DNA of 25,404 bases from Bacteroidota bacterium (GCA_023412755.1 JAEZCB010000118.1:1-25404), one strand, 5' to 3'. Shown: positions 6,797 through 15,732, counted from the first letter of the stretch. Program-made: numbers and translations. Notes: generated by a model from the sequence alone, not told the origin.

Positions 6797-9235
6797 TCAG
6801 CGCACCACCTCGAAGCGCTCGGAACCCGCCATTTCGCCCCTGGTGGTCATGGCGCGCAGGATGTAGTTGCCCGCAGGGATACGGGATACATCCAACTGCG
6901 CTTTGTACTGGCCATTCACGGCTTGCGTGGATCGCGCCACACGACTGCCATCCATGGAGAAGATGTCGAAGATCAATGTTCCCTGGCCGGGCATATGCCC
7001 ATTCACGGTAAGCACTTGTGAAGCAGGCACGGGCGCAAGGGACATGCTCCATTCATACTTCGGGAGTGCCTCCCCGATGTTCACGAAACCATTGGTCTTG
7101 CCCAGGGCATACTGGCCTCTGCGCAGTTCGGTGATCTCAATGCTGCCGAAACCATTCAGGAGGTTGCCCGTGTTGACGAGCTGATGCGGGTACACCTCCC
7201 ATACCGCCTGTGGATCCGGCCTGTACAATACACATATCCCCGCTTCATTGCCGGCCACCAGTTCCTGGTCCAGGCTCCCTTCCACGTTCGCAGCGTAAGC
7301 GACGCGTGCACGCAAGGGTGCACCTTCCTGCCAGAGTCCATCCACATTCCAGTAATGCGTGCCACTGATGGCATCCACATAAGTGGAAAGAGGATCTTGA
7401 TCGGGTGCCACCCACATATGCTCCACACGCATCAGCACATCATCATCCGCACCATCGCAATAGACACGTAGCTCCGCATATTCAAGGTTCTTCTCGGATG
7501 CATCGCCTGCCACCCAGGTCACTTCTTCGTCCAGCCGCGCTTGGTTCAGCGCCGCGTACCGATTGAGCACCACCATGGCAGGTTCGAACGGCGATGATAC
7601 CTCCAGGGTGGTCCAATCACCACCGGCCATGATGCGCTGGTCATGCACCTGGCCATCCGCGGAAATGAAAGTGAGATCAAGTGGCACCGCGTGATGCAGC
7701 TGATCGCCACCCCGCAGCTTTTGGGCTATGCCCAATTGCACGGACCATTCCCCCCCCACGGACGCCGCCTCTGCCGTGATCACCTCGAAAACAGAATAAG
7801 ATGGCGCGAACACCCAGGCATCGAAGAATGGCACCATGTCCACGCCGGTATAAAGTTCCACCGCGTCCCTGAGATCCTCTGGTGTCATGGTGGTATGCGC
7901 CATGTCGTTCTGTATGGAATGCATGGCGTGCTGGAACAGCGAGTCACCAACGTAGCCACGCATGTTGTGCATCACCAATGCTCCTTTGTAATAGGTGTGG
8001 CTTCCATAGATGTGTTCATCCGGCATGGGCGAAAGCGCATGGAAACCATCATCGTTCAGGTGTGCCTGCCGCAGTACATAGATCAGATTATCCTTCACCG
8101 CCTTTACCAGACCATCGTGGCCGAACATCCACTCTTCCACGAGGTGGCCGCTGTATTCAGCAGGGCCTTCCTTCAACCACATGTCATTATGGACGTGCGG
8201 CGTCACCATATCACCCCACCAATGGTGGCCGAGTTCATGCGTGTACAGGGCGCGGTTCCGCTCCACGGACTGTCCGTTCATGAAATCAGGATAGGCCACG
8301 TTGGTTGGGATCTCCAACGCGCCATCCACCGTGTGCACATAACCCACCCGCTCGTATGGATAGTGGCCGTACCAATACTCACATACATCGATGGCCGAAC
8401 CCAGATCCCCGAATCTGGCCACCATGGTATCCAGGTTGCCCGGCTTGGCGATCAGCGTTACAGGTATGTCTCCGCTGGCACCCGTATGGGTATAGGCATG
8501 TGTGGCGTAGTGCGAAATGGCCACGGCACTTATGTGGGTTGGAATGGCTTGCTCCAGGGCATAGGAGCGAATGATGGTATCACCACCCAATTGCACCTGA
8601 CCCAGGAAGCTGCCCTGGCCGTGGAAGGTATACGTGCCCACGGTCTTCACATGGAAGGAATAGGTGGCGCGTTCCACGAACGAATCGAAACACGGATACC
8701 ACACTTTACCGAAATTGGGAGGTATGGTGCTGATCCCGATACCAAGATTGTAGATATAGCCCTGTTGGAAATAGAAACCGCCCCATTGCGGATCGCGATG
8801 AGGCGTGCCATGGTAATGCACCGTAAGCTCATGATCCTCCCCTACGACCGGTGCTTCCTGAAAATACACACTGAGGTACTCGTCATCCTGGGCAAAGAGC
8901 AGAGGTCCGTCCTCGCCGATCACGGAATCCACCTCCAGTTCGAAAAGGTCGAAGCGGATCATTCCCTGATCGGCCATCAATGCGCGATAGGTGATCGTGG
9001 TGGCAGCTCTTAGCATCTGCCCTTGATGATCGGTGACATCGAGATGGATATCGTAATGCCTGATATCGAATGTATCGCTGCGCGCAATGGTGGCCGTGAT
9101 ATCGCTGCGTTGCTGGGATGATAGTGGCTGGATCTGGGGCGCGTGCTTGAAGAAATGGCAGCCATAGGGATTGGGTTGTGCCAGGGCCGCGATGGCTGCA
9201 AGAAAGGACAAGGCAAGGAGGAGTGATCGGGGCAT
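6797..9235 (-). CDS. Secreted M1-family metallopeptidase with T9SS C-terminal sorting domain
   Basis: An 812-residue exported zinc peptidase. The N-terminal signal peptide is MPRSLLLALSFLAAIAALAQ. The M1 N-terminal beta domain follows (YDIHLDVTDHQGQMLRAATT). The gluzincin centre is HELGHHWWGD with zinc ligands H333, H337 and E356 (NDMWLKEGPAEY) and general base E334; the transition-state Tyr is Y415 in YYKGALVMH. The substrate-binding GAMEN motif is replaced by GALEIPTN. Residues from about 735 onward (APVPASQVLTVNG ... IFSMDGSRVARSTQ ... IPAGNYILR ... GSERFEVVR) are a type A T9SS sorting domain, so the protein should be secreted across the outer membrane or anchored to the surface. The likely role is extracellular peptide degradation. 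It is the first gene of an operon with the unknown 346-residue protein. The ATG at 9235 is directly before the signal peptide. Confidence 0.92.
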   Translation of the reverse strand: MPRSLLLALSFLAAIAALAQPNPYGCHFFKHAPQIQPLSSQQRSDITATIARSDTFDIRHYDIHLDVTDHQGQMLRAATTITYRALMADQGMIRFDLFELEVDSVIGEDGPLLFAQDDEYLSVYFQEAPVVGEDHELTVHYHGTPHRDPQWGGFYFQQGYIYNLGIGISTIPPNFGKVWYPCFDSFVERATYSFHVKTVGTYTFHGQGSFLGQVQLGGDTIIRSYALEQAIPTHISAVAISHYATHAYTHTGASGDIPVTLIAKPGNLDTMVARFGDLGSAIDVCEYWYGHYPYERVGYVHTVDGALEIPTNVAYPDFMNGQSVERNRALYTHELGHHWWGDMVTPHVHNDMWLKEGPAEYSGHLVEEWMFGHDGLVKAVKDNLIYVLRQAHLNDDGFHALSPMPDEHIYGSHTYYKGALVMHNMRGYVGDSLFQHAMHSIQNDMAHTTMTPEDLRDAVELYTGVDMVPFFDAWVFAPSYSVFEVITAEAASVGGEWSVQLGIAQKLRGGDQLHHAVPLDLTFISADGQVHDQRIMAGGDWTTLEVSSPFEPAMVVLNRYAALNQARLDEEVTWVAGDASEKNLEYAELRVYCDGADDDVLMRVEHMWVAPDQDPLSTYVDAISGTHYWNVDGLWQEGAPLRARVAYAANVEGSLDQELVAGNEAGICVLYRPDPQAVWEVYPHQLVNTGNLLNGFGSIEITELRRGQYALGKTNGFVNIGEALPKYEWSMSLAPVPASQVLTVNGHMPGQGTLIFDIFSMDGSRVARSTQAVNGQYKAQLDVSRIPAGNYILRAMTTRGEMAGSERFEVVR

Positions 9236-9415
9236 CGTGGTGCGGTTGAGCTTCGAAGCTATGGACTTTCAAGGATCTCCGCAGTGGAGGGAAACAATAC
9301 ACCATGGTCCGGGGCCGATACGCTACGATCCACTCCAATTACTGGCTTTGGGATCCACCGGAATGATCATTGAGAGCTTTTCACTGGAGATCTCCAATAA
9401 GTAGTCTTCACCCAG

Positions 9416-9781
9416 ATGGATCGCCCCTATTTCGCATTGCTTCTTGATCCCTTCGCCACAGACCAAAGGATCACCATCTTCCAGGATCACCGGGAAGCGG
9501 AATTGGCATTGGATAGCACGGCGGAGGCCGATGCCGAATTACAACGGTTCCAGGCGGATGGTGGTCTCCTGCGCAAGGTAAAGAATGGGGGGCCCATCTA
9601 TTTAGCGATCACCGTGGAGGACAATGGTCTGCGCATCAGGGGTGCTTACAATGATCTTCCGCCACTTATCGATCACCTGTGTGCACATGCGGCCGAAGCT
9701 GCCTGCAAAGTGGTGCAAGCATGGGGCGCACCCCACTGGCACGCGCCGGAAGAAAGCCTGTTCCAAGCGATGCGTGCATGA
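9416..9781 (+). CDS. Small hypothetical protein
   Basis: A 121-residue, mildly acidic soluble protein without signal peptide, transmembrane segment or recognisable motif. Codon choice matches the neighbours (many gat, atc, gcc, cgc codons), and the composition is globular: a beta-like segment around PIYLAITVEDNGLRIRGAY is followed by a helix, LIDHLCAHAAEAACKVVQAW. That suggests a real gene rather than a chance open frame. The start at ATG 9416 is the first in frame. The 180 bases upstream separate it from the divergent M1-type peptidase gene; I see no clear TAnnTTTG box there, only a one-off match (TGGCTTTG). I do not recognise a family. Confidence 0.65.
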   Translation: MDRPYFALLLDPFATDQRITIFQDHREAELALDSTAEADAELQRFQADGGLLRKVKNGGPIYLAITVEDNGLRIRGAYNDLPPLIDHLCAHAAEAACKVVQAWGAPHWHAPEESLFQAMRA

Positions 9782-9952
9782 AGCGGCACTCCACTTTTTG
9801 GGGAGCACATGCCTCGGCAAACAACAGCGATCGGGGCTGTACCGGACACTGGACCCCCCTGTGCGACAGCGGTTTATTGAACGCGAACAAGATCCGGCAC
9901 CGTGGTGGCTTCACCGGAGTACGGACCAGCTTGGATCTAAAATCAAAATAAT

Positions 9953-10639
9953 ATGAATACCATGAAAGGGATCATCAAGCCAGTGGCCGCTTGGACGCTG
10001 AGCATCGCACTTTTTGGGACGGCCTGTAATCATTCACGCACAGCGCAAGGTGGCGCCATAGGTACTGCCGCAGGTGGTGCAGTGGGTGCCGTGATCGGAC
10101 ACCAATATGACAACACGGCGCTGGGTGCCATCATCGGTGCGGCCGTGGGTGGTACAGCAGGTGCCCTGATCGGCCGCCATATGGATAAACAGGCCGAAGA
10201 ACTGCGGAACGATCTGGAGAACGCGACCGTGGAGCGTGTTGGCGAAGGGATCAAGATCACGTTCGATAGCGGTCTCCTGTTCGATGTGAACAGCAGCGAG
10301 GTCGGTGATGCGGCCAAGAGCAATCTGGATCAAATGGCCGAAACGTTGAAGAAGTACGACGATACCAACATTCTCATTGAAGGACATACGGATTCCACTG
10401 GCCCTGATGATCTGAACCAACGGCTTTCTGAGGAACGTGCCAACAGTGTGCAGCGGCACCTGATCTCCAAAGGTGTGGCCCCCGGCCGAATGACCACAGC
10501 TGGTTACGGACCAGAACAACCGATCGCGGACAATGAGTCACCTGAAGGACGTCGTGAGAATCGCCGCGTGGAAGTGGCCATCTATGCGAATGACCGGATG
10601 GTACGCGCTGCGGAGCGGGGTGAATTGGAAGATCTCTAA
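9953..10639 (+). CDS. OmpA-family lipoprotein with glycine-zipper domain
   Basis: A 228-residue envelope protein. The N-terminus MNTMKGIIKPVAAWTLSIAL is a signal sequence ending at a probable lipobox cysteine C25 (GTAC), so it is probably a lipoprotein anchored in the outer membrane. Residues about 33-78 form a glycine zipper (GGAIGTAAGGAVGAVIG and GAIIGAAVGGTAGALIG). Residues about 95-210 are an OmpA C-terminal domain that binds peptidoglycan: LLFDVNSSEV, IEGHTDSTGPDDLNQRLSEE, RANSVQRHL and EGRRENRRVEVAI, including the diaminopimelate-binding Asp/Arg pattern. The combination matches the YiaD/Pal-like glycine-zipper OmpA lipoproteins that tether the outer membrane to the wall. Two starts are possible, ATG 9953 or ATG 9962; both keep the signal. 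The 171-base gap upstream holds no gene I can support. Confidence 0.92.
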   Translation: MNTMKGIIKPVAAWTLSIALFGTACNHSRTAQGGAIGTAAGGAVGAVIGHQYDNTALGAIIGAAVGGTAGALIGRHMDKQAEELRNDLENATVERVGEGIKITFDSGLLFDVNSSEVGDAAKSNLDQMAETLKKYDDTNILIEGHTDSTGPDDLNQRLSEERANSVQRHLISKGVAPGRMTTAGYGPEQPIADNESPEGRRENRRVEVAIYANDRMVRAAERGELEDL

Positions 10640-10657
10640 GCAAAGTAGCCCTCAAGT

Positions 10658-10693
10658 GTGGAACGCCGGCCCTGTCCAAGGCTGGCGTTCCAC
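10658..10693 (+). terminator. Probable intrinsic terminator after the OmpA-family gene
   Basis: A 14-base stem GTGGAACGCCGGCC (10658-10671) pairs with GGCTGGCGTTCCAC (10680-10693), continuous if one G-U pair is allowed, with an 8-base loop. It begins 19 bases after the stop codon and is followed by a short TTT only, so efficiency may be moderate. Confidence 0.6.
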
Positions 10694-10848
10694 TTTGAAC
10701 GCAAGGGTCTGTGGACTTCCTTTCCCAGCACTCTTCCAATGATCCAGGCCCTCCTACGGAGCGATACCGCTGGAACCAACGGACTTGACCGATCCGGGCA
10801 TTTTCATGGCACAGCCATTGGTCCGAGCCATGCACTTTCTTCTACTGC

Positions 10849-11571
10849 ATGCTCTCCGATCAGGCCTTCACCAATACGTATCCGGTCCATGGCGTCTCCA
10901 AGGCGGCTGAAGTTTACCGGTCCATAACCCGCTATCTCTCCGCCTCATACGTTATTCCCACAGCCAAGCGTACCATGTGCTCGGTGCCTCAACACGCCAA
11001 CCTCCATCTGTTGGCGGAGCAGGTGCTGGCATTCGGTGTTCCAGGCGATCTTGTGGAATTGGGGTGCTATGCCGGGGATACCACACGCACCATCGCCAAA
11101 GCCTGGCAACAGCTTGGCATGCATCGTGGCCTCCATGTGTATGATGATTTCAAGTTCGATCCCAAAGGCATGGGGGATGTGCGGGAGCAGTTCATTGCTT
11201 CATTCGCCCAATCCGGGCTCACCCTGCCCACCATCCATATGGGTGATCTGCATTCCATGCTTCATGATGAACTGCCTGAAAAGATCGCCTTCGCGCATAT
11301 CGACCTGGGCTTCGAAGAGGAGCCACGGCTGATCGCGCAACTCGTTCGCAAATCCTTGGAGAACATCTATCCACGCATGACACCGGGCAGTGTTTGCGTG
11401 CTGATGGACTATCATGATCCAACACGCACATTGCAGGGATGGGATTGCAGTCCTGGCGTAAAGCTGGCCTGTGATCGTTTCTTCGCTGACAAACAGGAAA
11501 AGATGCAGGTGCTCTTTGGTGGCGAATATTCACACGGCTTCTTCCGCCGCTTACCCACGAACATGGCATGA
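10849..11571 (+). CDS. TylF/MycF-like SAM-dependent O-methyltransferase
   Basis: A 240-residue Rossmann-fold enzyme. The SAM-binding glycine-acid loop is VPGDLVELGCYAGDTT (about 64-79), followed by LHVYDDFKFDP (acidic end of strand 2, D99/D100), then FAHIDLGFEEEP (D152, the metal/catalytic Asp of the TylF family), IYPRMTPGSVCVLMDYHDP, and a final GVKLACDRFF helix like the G-x-x-x-A-x-D-x-F end helix in the family. TylF-type enzymes methylate sugar hydroxyls on macrolides; relatives in other bacteria act on unknown sugars, possibly surface polysaccharides. The substrate here is not evident. The stop codon overlaps the next start (ATGA at 11568-11571), so the two are co-translated. The start at ATG 10849 is the first one in frame. 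Confidence 0.8.
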   Translation: MLSDQAFTNTYPVHGVSKAAEVYRSITRYLSASYVIPTAKRTMCSVPQHANLHLLAEQVLAFGVPGDLVELGCYAGDTTRTIAKAWQQLGMHRGLHVYDDFKFDPKGMGDVREQFIASFAQSGLTLPTIHMGDLHSMLHDELPEKIAFAHIDLGFEEEPRLIAQLVRKSLENIYPRMTPGSVCVLMDYHDPTRTLQGWDCSPGVKLACDRFFADKQEKMQVLFGGEYSHGFFRRLPTNMA

Positions 11572-12167
11572 ATGGCTGGCCGATCATTGGAGCGCGGACG
11601 GCCTCGGTGATCGCGGCCATCATACATGGTCTCACCTTCATGGCACAATCCAATTGTGTCACTTTGAAAGATGAGACAGATGAATTCACAAGATCCTATT
11701 TGCTCAACATCAGCGTGGATGATCACGCGGATGGACCCGCCTTTGATTGGTTGGTGAAGGATGATGTGGTCTGCCTTAGAATGCATTGGGAGCGCTCCAC
11801 GGGCTCGCCGGCCGTGGTCTTCGAAGGCGATACGTTGCTATTGAAGCTGGAAAATGAGCAGATCATGGCCTTGAAGAGCAGCGAAACGACCATCGGCCAT
11901 CCTACACTTTCCGGAGAAAATAAGATCACCAAGGGAACCTACTCCTATCTGGTGGATCATGAACAGCTTGCCTTGATCGGCCATTTCTGGGTGCAAAAGA
12001 TGCGGATCCACTTCCGCGATGGGCACGATGAATTCGATGCCACCACCAATGCCGGTTGGCAGACAGGCCTTTGGAGATCGGCCAATTGCCTGCGCCAGGC
12101 CATGGGACTGAAACCGATGCCGGAGATCATCTCTGGGTTCGAAGCAGAGGGATCCATTAAACAATAA
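11568..12167 (+). CDS. Hypothetical protein, possibly exported
   Basis: A 199-residue protein whose start ATG overlaps the stop of the methyltransferase gene (ATGA). The N-terminus (TASVIAAIIHGLTFMAQSNC) is moderately hydrophobic and could be a signal peptide, with cleavage near MAQ or a lipobox-like cysteine at about residue 30. The body shows beta-strand-like repeats (DDVVCLRMHWERS, GDTLLLKLENEQIMALKS, HEQLALIGHFWVQKMRIHF), typical of small exported beta-sandwich proteins in Bacteroidota. I do not recognise a family. Tight coupling to the methyltransferase suggests a linked role, but nothing in the sequence shows what it is. Confidence 0.7.
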   Translation: MNGWPIIGARTASVIAAIIHGLTFMAQSNCVTLKDETDEFTRSYLLNISVDDHADGPAFDWLVKDDVVCLRMHWERSTGSPAVVFEGDTLLLKLENEQIMALKSSETTIGHPTLSGENKITKGTYSYLVDHEQLALIGHFWVQKMRIHFRDGHDEFDATTNAGWQTGLWRSANCLRQAMGLKPMPEIISGFEAEGSIKQ

Positions 12168-12370
12168 TAGGTCCATGGCATGTGGCGCGCGATGTGGTGC
12201 CAGATGCGTGTTCGTGGTAGCTCTTCCTCAACACCCTCCTGATCTTACGGCTTGCTGATGGATCGGCCGTTCCTTTCCAAACGCACTATTGGCCGGAGAA
12301 GGTCATAGTTCATCCTGTCACCACGGTCCAGACCATATACGGCGGTCCGTTCATTGCTCTGCAGCGGCCC

Positions 12371-14962
12371 ATGCAACACAATGCCGCAAACCCAGGTACC
12401 CAGGGTGCCTCCGGTATTCCCCCGATCATATCCACGACATCCTCTTCGATCAACGCTTCCCTCCATTCCGCGGAAAGGACCACCGAAGAGCCATACTTGA
12501 AATGGCTCCACCAGGTGCGTTCCACCGATCTCGCCACTGTGGGTGGCAAGAATGCCAGTCTTGGGGAAATGATCCAAAAGCTCGCTCCACTAGGGATCAA
12601 TGTTCCTGGAGGCTTCGTGGTCACCGTGGCTGCGTATGAGGCATTCATCGCCCATAATGATCTGGATCAAAAGATCAAGGACATCGTGGTAAAGCTGGAT
12701 CCAGATGATGTGGAGAACATCCGGCGTACTGGCCTGCAAGTACGCTCGATGATCAAGAACGGCAAGTTCCCGCGATCCATACAGCAGGAGATCGTACAGC
12801 GCTACCAGGAAATGAGCCAGTGGTATAAGCAGGATGCTACGGATGTCGCTGTGCGCAGCAGTGCCACTGCGGAGGATCTTCCTGATGCCAGCTTCGCCGG
12901 GCAGCAGGAGACCTACCTCAATGTGCGTGGGCCGGAGGATCTGCTGGTGGCCGTGCGCAACTGTTTCGCCTCGCTCTTCACCGATCGCGCCATCGCCTAC
13001 AGGCATGGTCTGGGCTATGATCACTTCCAGGTGGGCATCAGCGTTGGTATCCAGAAGATGGTGCGCAGCGATCTGGGCGCATCCGGCGTGGCGTTCAGCA
13101 TCGATACCGAAAGCGGCTTCAAGGATGTGGTACTCATCAACGGCAGTTATGGACTCGGTGAAATGGTGGTGCAAGGGCAGGTTAGTCCGGATGAGTTCCT
13201 CGTGTTCAAGCCCACGCTGAAGGAAGGATATGCCAGCATCATTGAGAAGAAGCTCGGCCAGAAGGACCGCAAGATGACCTATGGTGTGGAACCCGGGGAA
13301 CCCACGCTCACCGTGCCTGTGGAACGCACCATGCGAGGGCGATTCTGCATAAGCGATGAGCAGGCGTTGGAGATCTCGCGTTGCGTTGTGGCCATTGAGG
13401 AATACTACTCGGAATTGAAAGGCCATTGGTGTCCCATGGATGTGGAATGGGCGGTGGATGGCCTCACCGATCAACTATTCATCGTACAGGCCCGGCCCGA
13501 GACCATCCACAGCCGCAAGAACACCGATCGTATGGTGGATGTACGCATTGAAAAGGAAGGGCTGGAAGTGAAGGAGCTCGCGCGCGGCATAGCCATTGGG
13601 GATCGGATCGGCACCGGCCGCGTGCGGATCATGTACGCGCTTGATGGACGCGATGGAAGCACCGATGGGAATGACTTCCAGCAAGGCGACATCCTGGTCA
13701 CCGAAATGACCGATCCGGACTGGGAACCCATAATGAAGAAAGCAGCCGCCATAGTGACCAACCGTGGTGGGCGTACATGCCATGCGGCCATCGTTGCGCG
13801 TGAGATGGGTGTGCCAGCGATCGTAGGTTGTGGTGATGCCACCGACAAACTGGAGAATGGGCAATGCATAACCGCCAGTTGTTGTGAAGGAGACATCGGC
13901 CGCATCTATGAGGGTGAGGTCCCTTACAGTGAACATGAGACCTTCCTCAACGAACTGCCTAAGGTGGATACGCCCATCATGTTGAATGTGGCTTCTCCGG
14001 AACTCGCCTTCAAATTCTCACACCTGCCCAATTCAGGTGTTGGACTGGCGCGGGAGGAATTCATCATCAACAATTACATACAGGCGCATCCCCTTGCGCT
14101 TCTCCAGCATAAGGAACTGGGTGATCCGGCCCTCAGTGGCAGGATCAGCTACCTCATCAACGGCCATGGTGATGAAGAGACCTACTTCATCAAGAAACTC
14201 AGTTACGGCATCGCCAAGATCGCGTCGGCGTTCTACCCCAACAAGGTGATCGTGCGTTTCAGCGACCTCAAAAGCAACGAATACCGAAATCTGCTGGGTG
14301 GTGAACACTTCGAGCCGCATGAGGAGAATCCGATGATCGGATGGCGCGGCGCGGCGCGCTATTACAGCGATGCGTACAAGGAAGCTTTCGGGCTGGAATG
14401 CCGGGCCATCCGCCAGGTGCGGGAAGGCATGGGATTGAAGAACGTGGTGGTGATGATCCCTTTCTGCCGCACCGTGGCGGAGTTGAAGAAGGTACAGGCG
14501 GTGATGGCGGAAAATGGCCTGGAACGTGGCCGCGAAGGATTGGAACTCTACCTCATGGCTGAAGTGCCCAGCAACGTGATCCTCGCCGAGGAATTCGCGC
14601 AGCACATCGATGGTTTCAGCATTGGCAGCAATGATCTTACCCAACTAACCCTGGGCCTGGATCGCGACAGTGCACTGGTTTCGCATTTGTATGATGAACG
14701 CAACGATGCCGTCCGATCCATGCTGAAACAATTGATTGGCACCGCGAAACGTACGGGTACCAAGGTGGGCATCTGCGGGCAGGGACCAAGCGATCTCCCC
14801 GATCTGGCGCAGTTCCTTGTGGAGTTGGGCATCGATAGCATCAGTGTGACACCCGATAGTTTACTGAAGACGATACGCGCCATACACCAGGTGGAAACGC
14901 GCATCGCCATGGAGCAGCGGATGGCGCCGGACGCCAACGGATCATTGCAGGCCAGGGCCTGA
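12371..14962 (+). CDS. ppsA: Phosphoenolpyruvate synthase (pyruvate, water dikinase)
   Basis: An enzyme of up to 863 residues that makes PEP from pyruvate, ATP and water for gluconeogenesis. Domain order is the family's: an ATP-grasp PPDK_N domain (VGGKNASLGEM, AVRSSATAEDLPDASFAGQQ, MVRSDLGASGVAFSIDTESG), a swivelling phospho-His domain with H471 in RGGRTCHAAIVAREMGVPAI, and a C-terminal TIM-barrel PEP/pyruvate domain (VVVMIPFCRT, SIGSNDLTQLTLGLDRDS, catalytic C802 in GICGQGPSD). The first about 42 residues (IISTTSSSINASLHSAERTT) are low-complexity and have no counterpart in the E. coli enzyme, which has only about 12 residues before the equivalent of LKWLHQ. A later start such as TTG 12497 would remove them, so the true start is uncertain. 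The 203-base gap upstream shows no other supported gene. A hairpin follows the stop. Confidence 0.95.
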   Translation: MQHNAANPGTQGASGIPPIISTTSSSINASLHSAERTTEEPYLKWLHQVRSTDLATVGGKNASLGEMIQKLAPLGINVPGGFVVTVAAYEAFIAHNDLDQKIKDIVVKLDPDDVENIRRTGLQVRSMIKNGKFPRSIQQEIVQRYQEMSQWYKQDATDVAVRSSATAEDLPDASFAGQQETYLNVRGPEDLLVAVRNCFASLFTDRAIAYRHGLGYDHFQVGISVGIQKMVRSDLGASGVAFSIDTESGFKDVVLINGSYGLGEMVVQGQVSPDEFLVFKPTLKEGYASIIEKKLGQKDRKMTYGVEPGEPTLTVPVERTMRGRFCISDEQALEISRCVVAIEEYYSELKGHWCPMDVEWAVDGLTDQLFIVQARPETIHSRKNTDRMVDVRIEKEGLEVKELARGIAIGDRIGTGRVRIMYALDGRDGSTDGNDFQQGDILVTEMTDPDWEPIMKKAAAIVTNRGGRTCHAAIVAREMGVPAIVGCGDATDKLENGQCITASCCEGDIGRIYEGEVPYSEHETFLNELPKVDTPIMLNVASPELAFKFSHLPNSGVGLAREEFIINNYIQAHPLALLQHKELGDPALSGRISYLINGHGDEETYFIKKLSYGIAKIASAFYPNKVIVRFSDLKSNEYRNLLGGEHFEPHEENPMIGWRGAARYYSDAYKEAFGLECRAIRQVREGMGLKNVVVMIPFCRTVAELKKVQAVMAENGLERGREGLELYLMAEVPSNVILAEEFAQHIDGFSIGSNDLTQLTLGLDRDSALVSHLYDERNDAVRSMLKQLIGTAKRTGTKVGICGQGPSDLPDLAQFLVELGIDSISVTPDSLLKTIRAIHQVETRIAMEQRMAPDANGSLQARA

Positions 14963-14979
14963 TCATCACCGTAGGGCGA

Positions 14980-15024
14980 GCCCCTGCCTTTGCGCCATGT
15001 TCGCCCTGGCGCGGAGGCAGGGGC
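14980..15024. terminator. Hairpin between convergent ppsA and outer-membrane protein genes
   Basis: Outer stem GCCCCTGCCT (14980-14989) pairs exactly with AGGCAGGGGC (15015-15024); an inner stem GCGCC (14992-14996) pairs with GGCGC (15008-15012), loop of 11. It lies 17 bases after the ppsA stop and 15 bases before the stop of the convergent gene, so it could serve both. Only a short CCTTTG follows on the plus side, so it lacks a strong U-tract. Confidence 0.6.
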
Positions 15025-15039
15025 GTCCTTTGTCCCGCA

Positions 15040-15639
15040 TCACCGGAATCCGATACCGATGTACAACTGTGCCTGCATGTTCCGGGCATTGCCGAGAATG
15101 TCGTTGTCGGCTTCCCCTACCGTGCCAAGCCCAATGGTGTACCGTGCTCCCGCATAGAAACTCTTCAGCCGCACACCCACACCACCCAAAAGTCCATAAT
15201 CCACATCCATGTATTGATCATCCTTCAATTGCTGGATCTCGGCCTGCACTGCCGTAGGCTGGCTGATGGAGGAGTTCAACAGATAACTGCCGTACCCGCC
15301 GAAATGAAGCTCGGCAGGCCCCAGCGTGAACATTAGGAACAACGGCAATTGCAGATAGTTCAACCGTACCTGCGCATCTGCTCCACTGGTATCGGAAACC
15401 AGAATATCCGTGCCCATGGTATTGTACAACAACTCGATCTGTACCCCAGGGGTCAACGGAGCTTTCACCCGCGCGAAAAGGCCGGCATGGTGACCTGTCA
15501 CTCCCCGAAGATCGGCCACATTGTTCACCTGTATCCGATCCCGTGAGATGCCACCTTTCACGCCGATATCGAATGATCCTTGTGAGTACCCGAAGGAGGA
15601 GAAAAGAATAGTGCAAAGAATGATCGCTATACGGCACAT
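15040..15639 (-). CDS. Outer-membrane beta-barrel protein (PorT-like fold)
   Basis: A 199-residue protein from ATG 15639. A signal peptide is seen (MCRIAIILCTILFSSFGYSQ); an in-frame extension to 15720 would bury it, so 15639 is preferred. The mature part alternates short amphipathic strands (FDIGVKGGISRDRI, AGLFARVKAPLTPGVQIELL, NYLQLPLFLMFTLG, ELHFGGYGSYLL, YGLLGGVGVRLKSFYAGARY) and ends in an aromatic/charged strand AQLYIGIGFR, as expected of a small outer-membrane barrel of the OMP_b-brl_2 type. The biological role of this family is generally not known. The gene is divergent from the mnmH-selD operon, with 93 bases between the two preferred starts. Confidence 0.85.
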   Translation of the reverse strand: MCRIAIILCTILFSSFGYSQGSFDIGVKGGISRDRIQVNNVADLRGVTGHHAGLFARVKAPLTPGVQIELLYNTMGTDILVSDTSGADAQVRLNYLQLPLFLMFTLGPAELHFGGYGSYLLNSSISQPTAVQAEIQQLKDDQYMDVDYGLLGGVGVRLKSFYAGARYTIGLGTVGEADNDILGNARNMQAQLYIGIGFR

Positions 15640-15721
15640 GAGTTCGAAGTTAGGGTGAGAAAAGCCCTCTCCGATCCCGTACCGATCTTCTTGAACAGCA
15701 AGATCATCCCTTTCGCACACT

Positions 15722-15729
15722 TACTTTTG
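15722..15729 (+). promoter_or_regulatory. TACTTTTG, match to the Bacteroidota -7 promoter box upstream of mnmH
   Basis: TACTTTTG fits TAnnTTTG exactly and ends 3 bases before the GTG at 15733 that gives mnmH its family length. The nearest TTG upstream (15691) is 28 bases away, more than the usual 17-23. A promoter here would make the mRNA leaderless. Confidence 0.35.
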
Positions 15730-15732
15730 GCC

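Noticed and set aside
7643..9013. A 456-codon open frame on the plus strand inside the M1-type peptidase gene
   Set aside because: It is antisense to a peptidase with intact zinc site, signal and sorting domain; the translated product is His- and Ile-rich and shows no family features, as expected for a GC-rich shadow frame.
12590..13474. A 294-codon minus-strand open frame inside ppsA
   Set aside because: It is antisense to the ATP-grasp domain of PEP synthase and is explained by codon bias in the sense gene.
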